Assembly (NCBI GenBank): GCA_963575745.1
Contig: CAUYUJ010014763.1
Coordinates: forward strand, 155,001-219,000
DNA: 64,000 nucleotides
Direction of reading: 5' to 3'
Source of the DNA: Prorocentrum cordatum
Taxonomy: Eukaryota; Sar; Dinophyceae; Prorocentrales; Prorocentraceae
This document shows positions 21,376-30,127 of this stretch, one piece after another. The stretch's first letter is position 1. Each line of letters begins with the position of its first letter. Position numbers and translations under genes: made by a program. The notes below the pieces were generated by a model, which saw only the letters and a program-made list of their open reading frames with translations, was not told where the DNA came from and made no database searches.

Positions 21376-21740
21376 GGGAAAGACGGAGGCAGAGACAGGG
21401 CAGGGGAGAGGGGCTTCGCCAGGCTGGGAAACCCTATGTTCTAACGAACGTTCATGTTTCCCATCGATAGCTTCGCCCCTCAGCCTCAGGCGGATCGCGG
21501 CCCCGTGGGGCTTGGGCCGCTCAGGCCGCCCTACATCTCCTCCTATCCTCCTCCTCTTCGGCGCCTTTTCCGTGGCGCAAGGCGCCTCGGTGCGCTGAGG
21601 CGCGAGCTCTGGCCGGTGCGCCATCCCAGGCGCGGCGGCCCTCATCCCCCTCGTGCTCCGGCGCGCGCTGCACCTCGAGCCGCGGGGCCCGCCTCGATGG
21701 GCCCCTGCTCGCACTGGCGGGGGGGGCCTGGCCCCACGCT
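21373..21740 (+). repeat. Interspersed repeat unit, blocks B and C (second copy)
   Basis: Block B starts AACGGGAAAGACGGAGGCAG, includes GGCTGGGAAACCCTATG and ends TTCATGTTTC near 21460; it matches 35654-35748. Block C follows from ATCGATAGCTTCGCCCCTCAG-like sequence at 21463 and matches 13725-13960. The unit ends near a GCACTGGCGGGG stretch running into GGCCTGGCCC (about 21711-21735), which also has a counterpart at 35517-35540. Confidence 0.9.
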
Positions 21741-22055
21741 GGCCCAGCACTCCTCAGACAACCCGGCGCTGCGCCATGGGGCGGTCGGGATCTGGCTCGC
21801 TCGGGGTAGGCTGTCGCCAGGGTCTCCGGAGGTGCTCGCCCCTCCTCGCCCCTCCCCCGCCGCCCCTCAAGGCCTCCGGCGGTGCCCGTCCCGCCTTGCC
21901 CACAGACCGACCTCTGTGCCTGCTCCTCCTGTAGCCCGTCATCGGGCTCCTCTCGCAGCCTCGCTGGCCTCGGCCGCCCTGCGCTCCCAGCTCGCGGCGT
22001 GTGGCCACAGCTGCCCACGCGCCACGGGCCTCAGGCTACTGCGGCTGTCCTGCCC

Positions 22056-23433
22056 TCAAACTATTGTGATGTCCGTGGCCGCAGTGCTGCTGGCCACTCC
22101 TTCCGCAATGCGCGCCCCCCACAGATGCCCCTGGAAGGCGTCGCTCTTCCACCTACCCCAGCGCTGCGCGAGCGCTGTGCCCTTGACAGCCGCACGCAGC
22201 ACTGACGCCCCTCCGATCCTCAAGCTGCGCGAGCCCAGGTCGTTCGGATCCACGCCCTCTGCCACGGCCGACTGCATCACCACGCGCTGAACGTCCGCCC
22301 TCGCAACCAGACGCGCGTTGTCATAGGCGAAGAGCGGGTCATGCATGCGCGGTTCCGAAAAGCGCTCTCGCGCCCATCCCTCGTAGACCTCCAGCGCCTC
22401 CACCGCGCAGATATGCTCTTCTTTCTTCGCGCCCTGTGGGATCTCGACCCCGAAGTGGTTGCGCCGCTCCCCTCGATTGTGCTGGTCCGTCTTGCTGGCC
22501 CTGATCTTGATCACGACCTCATTCGCTTCTTCCTTCCAATCCCGCGTAGCCGTCCTGGTCGCCGGAGGCGTACTCGCCGGCCCTCAGCAGGAAGAAGTAG
22601 CCCGTGGCAACCGCGGCCCATAGGGCCGCGCCCTTCCTCGTCTTCTCTGGCTGCAGCTTCCGCCTGATCCACCTCATCATGCGAGGCGTGACAGGCTTCT
22701 TGCGCTTAGCGTCGCCGCCTCGCCTCCGAAGCCCGTCAATCGCCGCCCAGGGTCTGCCGGCCCCCCCAGCGAGGTCGCCCATGCCGAGAGCAAGATGTTG
22801 AGCCCGCACCGAGCTCAGGCACTGCTTGATGGCACCTGCCTCCTTGCAGCCCCTGCGCGCCAGATGGATGAAAAACTCCAGCAACAACTCCTCCTCGCCC
22901 CTCCTGTTCGCGGCCGTGACCTCCCGCAGCGGGTTGACGACCCTGGTCTGGTAGAAGAGGGTCCACCACCTCCAGCCCAGGCTGCGCGACTTGATAGTGG
23001 AGCTGGCCAGCTTGTCGAGGATGAGCTCCAACTTGGCCCTCTCCCAGTCCCCTCGCGACTTGAGGCCCGTCATGGCGAGGTCCCCTGGGCGAGCGCTGGG
23101 CCGCGCAGCCTCCGGGTCCAGCAGGTTGGGCGGCTTGTTCTCGCATGGGGGCATGGCCCGCGCTGCTGCTCTTCTTACCCTTCTTCGTGGATGCGCCCGC
23201 CTTGCGACCCTGATCCTCATCGGCGCCCAACGCCGCCAGGGCCAAATCGAGCCACCCACCCCTCTGGTCGGGGTAGCCCCACGCCCGCGCGAGTGCCCCC
23301 AGCTCCTCCTCCGCCTCTGCCTGCTCGAGACTTCCGCTCCTGCGGTCATCTCCTCCTCCACCTCGACGCCTGCGATCCGCCTCGCGGTCGGAGCGCCGGC
23401 CAGATCCTTTCGCCACGATCTCGAGATGCGCAC
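22056..23433 (-). pseudogene. Tyrosine recombinase (DIRS type), frameshifted, catalytic Tyr apparently lost
   Basis: The N-terminal SAM-like core domain reads ...LELILDKLASSTIKS...IHLARRGC. The catalytic half starts with GYFFLLRAGEYAS (Arg I). A frame change near 22540 then leads to VVIKIRASKTDQHNRG (beta-strand Lys), SRSLRIGGASVL (Arg II in a degenerate H-x-x-R box, His replaced) and QRWGRWKSDAFQGHLW. In this family a Tyr is expected two residues after FQ; here His is found, so strand-cleavage activity is doubtful. It would integrate the circular cDNA. It is the last frame on the minus strand, as expected for DIRS. Confidence 0.7.
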
Positions 23434-26049
23434 GCGCCCACGCCTGGCTAGGCCCGGCGCCGCTCGTGCCCCTCACGTCCGCTAGGTACCGGGCCACCGC
23501 GCGCGGGTCGATGCCAGCGTCCTCGCTGGGGGCCGAGCCGTGGGCTGCGTGCGGACCCTCCTCGCCCTGGCCCGCCTGCGCTGGACCTCCTCCTTCCGAG
23601 CCTCCTCAGCTGCCTCGTCCTCTCTGCGCTTGATCTTGATGGCCTGCGCCCGCAGCTCCGCCATCCTGGCTTCGCTACTGACCGCTAGGCTGACCCCCTG
23701 GGTGCCCCCTGAGGACGCTGGCCCTGCTGAGCTCGCCGCTGCTGCACCTGCCTCCCTCACGTCCCCGAGGGTGACGTGTCTCCTGAGCGGGCTGCGGGAG
23801 GACGTCCTCTCCCGGGGCATGGGCATCGGCAGCGGCCCCCTGGCCCTCCGAAAGTCGGATCCCCGCGTGGGCCTCGGCGGTGCAGACGCGCCCTCCGCCT
23901 AGGGCTCGGGGGGCGCTTGCTCTCCTCCGATGACCTCGACCTCTCATGCTCCTCGACGGGGCTTGGATCCCTCATGGCGCCCTCTTCTCTGCCGCGTCCG
24001 TCTCGGAAGCGCGCCTTGAGGGCCTCGGCCTCCTGCAGGGCACGCTCCGCCTCGGATAGGGCTCGCTGCTAGTCCATGTCGACGTCCTCCAGCTCCGACG
24101 CGGGCCTACCCTCAACTCGCTCCGAGAGCCTCTTGTACATGCGCCCTGCCGCCGCGCGCACGCCCCCCCTGACCTCCTTCTTGCGACCAGCGCGGGCCGG
24201 CGCCGAGCCAGCTGATGCCTTCGCGCCCTCATCCTCGGAGTATACCTCCTCCTTGACAGTCGGCGGCAGCGTCCTCGCCGTCAGCCTGACGCGCTCGCCC
24301 GGCCCGTTCTCGCGAGCGGCCCTCGGCGCCGCCTCGACATCTGGAGGAGGAGGGGCCTTGACGCGAGCCTCTGCCTCTTTCTCCCTCCGCTTGAGCTTGC
24401 CCGGCGATGGGGGCGGGCACTCTGGTGGCGACCCGCTGCTACCCGACGCGACGGCGGCGGCAGCCACGGCGGCCTCGATCATAGCGGCCGCGTCCCCGGA
24501 CGGGGCCTGCTTCTTCTTCCTCCGCCGATTCCTGCCTCCGCCCCCGCGGCCCCCGCTCGGCTGCTGACCCTCATCCTAGCCATGTGGCGCCTTATCGCAG
24601 TACTTGTAGTGGTTGACGCCGCCCTCTGCCCAGTCCTGTTCGTCGTGCCTTCCGCCGCATTTGTCGCAGCAGTAACCCGGCTTCCAAAGCTGCCTCGGAT
24701 CGCTGTGCTCCAAGTAGGGGCGCCCCGGGTTAAGGCATGGAGACAGCTTCTTGGTCTGCGCCCGCTCCTTTGGCTCGGCCTGCGTCGCCGCGGGCCCCGC
24801 CGCCGCCGCGCCCGACAAGCTGGCCGCTCCCGGGGCAGTCGCATCCAGGCCCTCCGCCGTCCACTTGCCCCAACGCTCGTCGTCGTCAACGGCGCCTGCC
24901 CGTCTGTCTGCATCACTGGCTCCACTCCCTGCGCCGCCCTGCGCGCGCCGGTCCGTGGCTGCGCCCCAGGGTGCACCGGCACGTCCTGCAGCAATGGAAC
25001 ACCAGAATACCGGAGTCGATTGCTCAGGCAGCCTCCTCCCGCAGCCCTCCATGTGACAGACGCCGGCCTCCTCTGGGTTGACCCTTCTGTCTCCTCGTAG
25101 CTGAGCTCATCCGGCCACTGGGCGCCCCTGAAGTCTCGCCCTTCACGATCCGGGCCGAGGCAGACGTACGACACATTGCTCACGTTGACCTCGGCCGCGT
25201 TCATGTCCGCCTCTATGCCGTAGTAGAACGGCACCGCGAACGGCGGCGCCGTGGACAGGCTGATGGGCTGCGCGACAGCGGGCGGGGACGGGTCGCCCCC
25301 TGGAAGTCACCAGGCACCGCCCTGGTGAGCGATGCGCCCGTGCTGGACGGAATGGTGGCAGCGCTGGCCGCCCCTGCTGTCTCCTCCCTGGCTCTCGCAC
25401 GGTCCTGGGCCATCGAGATGGGGTAGGACTGGCCACGCATCGGGCAGCCCACGTCCCGTTCCTCACCCTGCACTCCGCAGCATTCGCACCAGGCATGCCG
25501 GGCGTCCGGGCTCCCCCCTGGGAGCGGCACCACGTGCTCCTCAGCACCTCCCCCTGCGTCACTGCCTGGCCCCGGGGCCGCTGGCCCTCCGCCAGCGGCC
25601 GGACCTCCTTGACAACTGCCTCCAGAGCCCGAAGCCGTCCCAGCGGGCGGGCTGTAGCCTGCCTCGTACTGGCGCCTCCGGAGCTCGCCATACCTTGCTT
25701 CGCACCGCGGCCCATGGCTGGCCCCATCGGTGTCCCTGCATGTCCTGCAGCAGTACCAGCCCCAGCCGTGGCCCAGGTCAGCGCAGCTCCTCCCGCGCCT
25801 GCTCCAGCACGGCGGACCTCCCTCGGGGCCTCTCTCCACGCGCAAAAGGATCAGGTCCGGGTACGGGTCCTCCAGCAGACTCTGCGTTTGCCTCTGGCCC
25901 CTCTCGAGGTCGTCAGGGATCATGCCGCACTTGCCAGGGGGGTCCGCTCCCTTGATCGCCGCGACCCTCCCCTTTGGGTATTGTGGGCATTCCCTGCGCG
26001 CTCGCAGCCGCACTTGTAGTCGCTCCCACGACGCATCCTCTCTGGCCAA
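23434..26049 (-). pseudogene. Cys-rich and basic/acidic linker frames between RNase H and recombinase
   Basis: Overlapping minus-strand frames change repeatedly. At 26049-25500: GWYCCRTCRDTDGASHGPRC and CECCGVQGEE, Cys-His clusters resembling zinc-binding modules. At 25052-24576: PGYCCDKCGGRHDEQDW. At 24482-24069: a Lys/Glu-rich segment ending VEGRPASELEDVDMD. At 24000-23500: further charged, Arg/Ser-rich sequence. I infer one decayed polyprotein region that joined RT-RNase H to the recombinase, with zinc-binding modules. No function is assigned. Confidence 0.4.
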
Positions 26050-29000
26050 CGAGCATGCAGCATGCCCCCGTCTTGGCCAAATCTCGCCTCTGCCTCACCT
26101 GATCCAGCTGGGCCAACGCCTCCTCGACCATGGCATCTGCGAGTTGCGGGGTGGCCGCGCGGACGCCCCATGCCGCCAAGGAGCCCTGCGAGGCCCCTTC
26201 TTCCACCGCTCTGCGGAAGATCGCCGGGGCCCCTCCTGTGAGCTTCCAGATCTCCTCACCACCCAGCTGCCACACACCCGGAAGAGGCTCCCGTGCAACG
26301 TGGACAAGAATACGCCCCCCTGGCTTGGCCGACACGGCTGCACTCCTGATGCTCGGAGACGGCCCGTCCACGGTGAACGCCAACTCCTTCGCTCCTCCTC
26401 CCTTTGGATGCCAGTTCCCGCAAGGGCGGGCCCCCTCCTGGCCTCCTCTTTTGGGGATGCGCGGGTCGAGGACCAGCTCGCCATCGTCACTGTTCAACCT
26501 GACGACGCTCTGGCTCGGCCTGCCCGCGCACCGGCGGATGCTCGTGGGCTCCACGCACTCCTGACCTATGCTCGCGGCCTCACCTCCTCCTTTGACTGCC
26601 GCGACTACGCGCCGCTGCCTCGCAATGGGGTCGCCCAGCCGGGCGCAGCATACCTCTACCTCCTCCCAGCTGTAGCCTGCTCCTTTGAGCCGACGCATGG
26701 CTGGTCCCAGCTCCGCTGGGCCTGGCGCATCCGCGACCGCGGCCTCCGCCCCCACCTGGATGACGAACTCCGACCAGCGCAGAGCCTCCTCACCCCCGTC
26801 GTCGGTCAGGCTCGCGGTCGCAACGCCCGCCCCACCCGGGCCTCCTGGAGCCCAAGCGGCGACGCCTGGGGGCCAGATGAGGCGCCCAGCGCCCGGACCC
26901 CCCGGCACCGCCAGCATCCAAACGACTGCTCCCCGTCGGGCTCCCGCCTTGCACAGGGCACCTGTTGATCCTCGCCACTCAAAGAGGGTCACAGCCCTAC
27001 CAGGCGTCAACTGCAGAGTCCTGGGGCGGCGCGGCTCACGCCGAGCTGCCGCAAGCTGCTTGGCAACCCTGGCATCTGCATCGCATTGCCCTTCCCAGAC
27101 GAGCGCTCGGTGCAGCCAGCCGCGTTCGAGGTGCTCTGCCCAACTGTCTCGCAAGCTGACAACCTCCAGGCCCCTGGACTCCGCAAGCTCCTTCGCTTCC
27201 TCATCCTCGACTCTGGAGAACGTGTCCGCCGTGACGTTGTGGTACGTGCGGAAATAAGCGCTCGCCAGCTCGTAGCCGTATGCTGCTTCGAGGCACGTGA
27301 CCACCATGATCAGGAAGCTGGCATGGCGATTATTGTTCCTGCGGTTCAGCAGCCAGCAGTGGACGTTGTAGTTGTCCCCGCCATACATCACCACGCCCAT
27401 CTCCCACCACCCCTCCGCGCCGGCCTTGGCCGCAAACGTCACTAGGTTGATGAACTCGGCGATGGCGATGATGGCCTCCTCATCGTTTTCTACGCCCACC
27501 GCCTCCCGCAGTGCCTGCATGAACTCAGGGGCCGCGTGGATGGCGCACTTGGAGTTCACACAGTCAACTGAAGCGATCCGCTGGGGGGTGGCATCGCCCG
27601 TCACACAGATCACGCGACTCTGCCAGCCCGAAAGCGCCAGCTTCTCGTTGATGGAGAGAATGCCCGGCAACGCCCCCGTAAAGCGAGAGCTCCACTTAGC
27701 GCGGTCAGACGCGAGAGCCCGTGCCACCTCCGTTGCCTGCCAAAAATCCCCCCGCGCCAAGCGAACCTGCTGGTCGCCCCCCTCGGGTCCGGCCAGCCTC
27801 TTCGGGTGACCCCGCATCAGGGCGTCGGTCGCACTCGCCAGGCATCGCGTGGCAGGCGTGACGAGACACCAATACTGCTGTTTGCCCCTGTAGACCTCCA
27901 GGAAGTTCCAAGGAATGTTCTGCTGGCCGTAGTCCAGGGTGAGGTCCGCCAAGAGGTAGGCTGCCTTCTCGACCTTGGGTTCCGGCATCTCGATTGTTCC
28001 CTCGCGGGTACGATGCAGGAGGCCCCAGCAAATCTTGGACGTCTCCCAGCCTCCCCCCTCGAGATCTTTCTCCTCGTTGATAGCCTCCTTGCCCAGACAC
28101 GCCCTGATCCCCTCTAGCGCTGCGTCGCCGCTCTGAGCGGCCCGGGTACCAATGTCGGGCTCAACGAGCACCTGGTCGTCCATGAGGAAAGCGCTGTGGA
28201 ACGGGACGTCGTCGCCCCATCTCGCGTCCGCAGGGCGGTAGGCCGCGTGGTAGCACTTCGCCACCCACGCCCAGATCATCCACTCGCCTGGGCTGCCCGT
28301 CCAGCCGAACGTCAGGACCATGTACACCGCCGTGATCAGAGCTGCCACGCGCCATTTACCTCCTTCCAGGTCCGCCCCGAAGATGCACGCGTCCATCTCG
28401 TGCATCACCACCCACCTGAAGGCGTCCTTGGCGTCCTTCTTGGCTAGGGCGATGTCAACCCCCGGCATCCTGGCCTTCCACCACAAGATGATGCGAGCAA
28501 GATCCTCATGCCTCGGCTGGTCCGCGGGGGGGTGGCCCTCCTTGGGGCAGCTCTGGTTCGGCACAGTGCCGTCCCAAATAAGGCGGCCCTTGTCGCTCAT
28601 GGTGCGGTCCGGGCTCTGCTTGGGCCCCCTCGCCATAGGCGCACACACCACCTTACTGAGCAAGTGCTCATGGACGTTGGTGCACAGCAGTACTCGGCCC
28701 TTCGCAACGTCCTTCCACAGCGCGTGCATGACCTCGTCGAGGTGATCCTTCGCACTTGGGCGCGGCAGCGCCTCCAGGCGCGTCGGCACGCCCCTGAACC
28801 TCGTCTTTGCCCCCTCCTCGGCTACCTTTCTGGCGTACTCCAGCAACGCGCCCTCCACCAGCGGCTCTAGGTTCTTGTCGAAGATGCCCCTCAGGTGGTA
28901 GCCATGCCCCTCCCACCAGACCCCTCGTAGCGCGATGATCGCCCTCTCGAGCGACCTAGACTCCTGCAGCACCGCATCTCCTCTCTTCACAACCTCCTTG

Positions 29001-29431
29001 GCCTGATCCGCCTCGTACTCGGGGTGGTCCTGGAGAAAATCGCAGTAGGCCCTGGCCGCGGCATCCTCAGCCTTCTTGGAGGCCCCCTCCATGAGGATCT
29101 CGCCCGCACGCGTGGACTCTTCTGCCCCTACCTCGCCTCTCGATGCTCCGCCATCTCCGTGCTGATCGTCTTCCTCCCCCCCTCCGTGCTCTTCATCTCC
29201 TGCTCTGCGATTCCTCCGAACCCGTTGCAGCACCGTGCTGGCGACCAACTCGGCCATTTCCCGGGAATGCGTCTCACTGCGCTTGGTGACCACTTTGCCT
29301 TCGACAAGGTCGCGCACGTGGTCGCCGCTGCAGCGGGGGCTGAGCGCGCCCGCGATGTCCTCTGAGGTCGAGACGATGCGCGTCGGCTTGAGGTGGAGCC
29401 CGCCTGCAGCACTCCTGAGGTTCAAAGCGCA
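25913..29431 (-). CDS. DIRS-like reverse transcriptase and RNase H
   Basis: A 1,170-codon open frame, directly in frame with the methyltransferase-like segment upstream across a TAG at 29434-29432. The first residues (LHLKPTRIVST) belong to the end of the MTase-like domain. RT motifs: ALAKKDAKDAFRW (motif A, about 327-339), TFGWTGSPGEW (motif B, about 372-382) and AFLMDDQVLVE (motif C, MDD, about 412-422). RNase H-like: ICVTGDATP (Asp, near 590), GGDNYNVHCW and HNVTADTFSR. This RT-RH arrangement, with the GD and GDN signatures, fits DIRS-type rather than LINE elements. The frame itself is intact over more than 3.5 kb, in contrast to its flanks. Confidence 0.8.
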   Translation of the reverse strand, partial: CALNLRSAAGGLHLKPTRIVSTSEDIAGALSPRCSGDHVRDLVEGKVVTKRSETHSREMAELVASTVLQRVRRNRRAGDEEHGGGEEDDQHGDGGASRGEVGAEESTRAGEILMEGASKKAEDAAARAYCDFLQDHPEYEADQAKEVVKRGDAVLQESRSLERAIIALRGVWWEGHGYHLRGIFDKNLEPLVEGALLEYARKVAEEGAKTRFRGVPTRLEALPRPSAKDHLDEVMHALWKDVAKGRVLLCTNVHEHLLSKVVCAPMARGPKQSPDRTMSDKGRLIWDGTVPNQSCPKEGHPPADQPRHEDLARIILWWKARMPGVDIALAKKDAKDAFRWVVMHEMDACIFGADLEGGKWRVAALITAVYMVLTFGWTGSPGEWMIWAWVAKCYHAAYRPADARWGDDVPFHSAFLMDDQVLVEPDIGTRAAQSGDAALEGIRACLGKEAINEEKDLEGGGWETSKICWGLLHRTREGTIEMPEPKVEKAAYLLADLTLDYGQQNIPWNFLEVYRGKQQYWCLVTPATRCLASATDALMRGHPKRLAGPEGGDQQVRLARGDFWQATEVARALASDRAKWSSRFTGALPGILSINEKLALSGWQSRVICVTGDATPQRIASVDCVNSKCAIHAAPEFMQALREAVGVENDEEAIIAIAEFINLVTFAAKAGAEGWWEMGVVMYGGDNYNVHCWLLNRRNNNRHASFLIMVVTCLEAAYGYELASAYFRTYHNVTADTFSRVEDEEAKELAESRGLEVVSLRDSWAEHLERGWLHRALVWEGQCDADARVAKQLAAARREPRRPRTLQLTPGRAVTLFEWRGSTGALCKAGARRGAVVWMLAVPGGPGAGRLIWPPGVAAWAPGGPGGAGVATASLTDDGGEEALRWSEFVIQVGAEAAVADAPGPAELGPAMRRLKGAGYSWEEVEVCCARLGDPIARQRRVVAAVKGGGEAASIGQECVEPTSIRRCAGRPSQSVVRLNSDDGELVLDPRIPKRGGQEGARPCGNWHPKGGGAKELAFTVDGPSPSIRSAAVSAKPGGRILVHVAREPLPGVWQLGGEEIWKLTGGAPAIFRRAVEEGASQGSLAAWGVRAATPQLADAMVEEALAQLDQVRQRRDLAKTGACCMLVGQRGCVVGATTSAAASAQGMPTIPKGEGRGDQGSGPPWQVRHDP

Positions 29432-29923
29432 CTAGTCCAGGCGAGCCTGGTGCCAGGCCGGGTCAGCCAAGAGCCAGGCTAGCTGGCGCCAGGCGGCCGA
29501 CAGCCAAGGTTTCTCACCCGGGCAACCCCTGCCCTTGGCCGCTCTCTCGATCATGATCCGCTTGGCTAACGCTAGGAAGGCCGCTCCCTCCTTCTTGACC
29601 TTAGAAAGATCAACTCCACGCGACTCGTTCAGCGCGACGAAAGCACAGAACGCGGTGCAGGGCCAGCTGATCCATGTCTCGTGCGGGTCGTACTGCTGGA
29701 TCAAAGCGAGCTGCAGCCTCCGATCGCGTCGGCGCCGTAGATCTTGACCGTGCTGGAGTCCGATCTTGATGGCTCGTCCTCCTTGCTGCACTACCGCCGG
29801 CGAGATGCGGGCCTCGCCCGCGAAGATCTCGAGGAAATCCAGGCGCCCCCCGCTCGGGGGCAATGCCGCCGCTTGCTCTCCCAGCCAATCTTGGATAGCA
29901 TCCTCCATGGGGCTTGGGTCCAC
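29432..29923 (-). CDS. Cytosine-methyltransferase-like domain fused to the RT
   Basis: Reads LDFLEIFAGEARIS (SAM-binding motif I, FxGxG-like, near 29830), then WISWPCTAFCAF (PC catalytic-loop motif IV, near 29660) and GEKPWLSAAW (ENP-like motif VI with Asn to Lys, near 29515). The segment ends with LD-TAG, and the same frame continues Cys-Ala-Leu...LHLKPTR. In LINE-A the matching place is FDQCEFG...APT, so the TAG most simply replaces a CAG Gln codon. Classic DIRS elements carry a DPPY-type adenine methyltransferase-like domain; the PC motif here points to the cytosine-C5 class. Activity is unproven. Confidence 0.65.
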   Translation of the reverse strand: MDPSPMEDAIQDWLGEQAAALPPSGGRLDFLEIFAGEARISPAVVQQGGRAIKIGLQHGQDLRRRRDRRLQLALIQQYDPHETWISWPCTAFCAFVALNESRGVDLSKVKKEGAAFLALAKRIMIERAAKGRGCPGEKPWLSAAWRQLAWLLADPAWHQARLD

Positions 29924-30127
29924 CTTGCCGACCTTGTCGCTGTCCTGGGCCTCGCCCTCCTCAACCTCCCCCGCCGCTGCCTACTCAAGGAAGAGCGCTG
30001 AGTTGGCAAGGCTCTCATCGCTCAGGAGGCCCACCAGGAAGCCCGAGGCGGGGCGCCGCGTAGCCGACAGCCCAGTAGCCTCGGCACAGCGCTGGCAGGC
30101 CAGAGCCCCGGGGAGTGCTGGAGGTGA

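Noticed and set aside
25332-26968. Plus-strand frames of 200-412 codons opposite the DIRS-like RT
   Set aside because: They are antisense shadows; the minus strand carries the RT and RNase H motifs.
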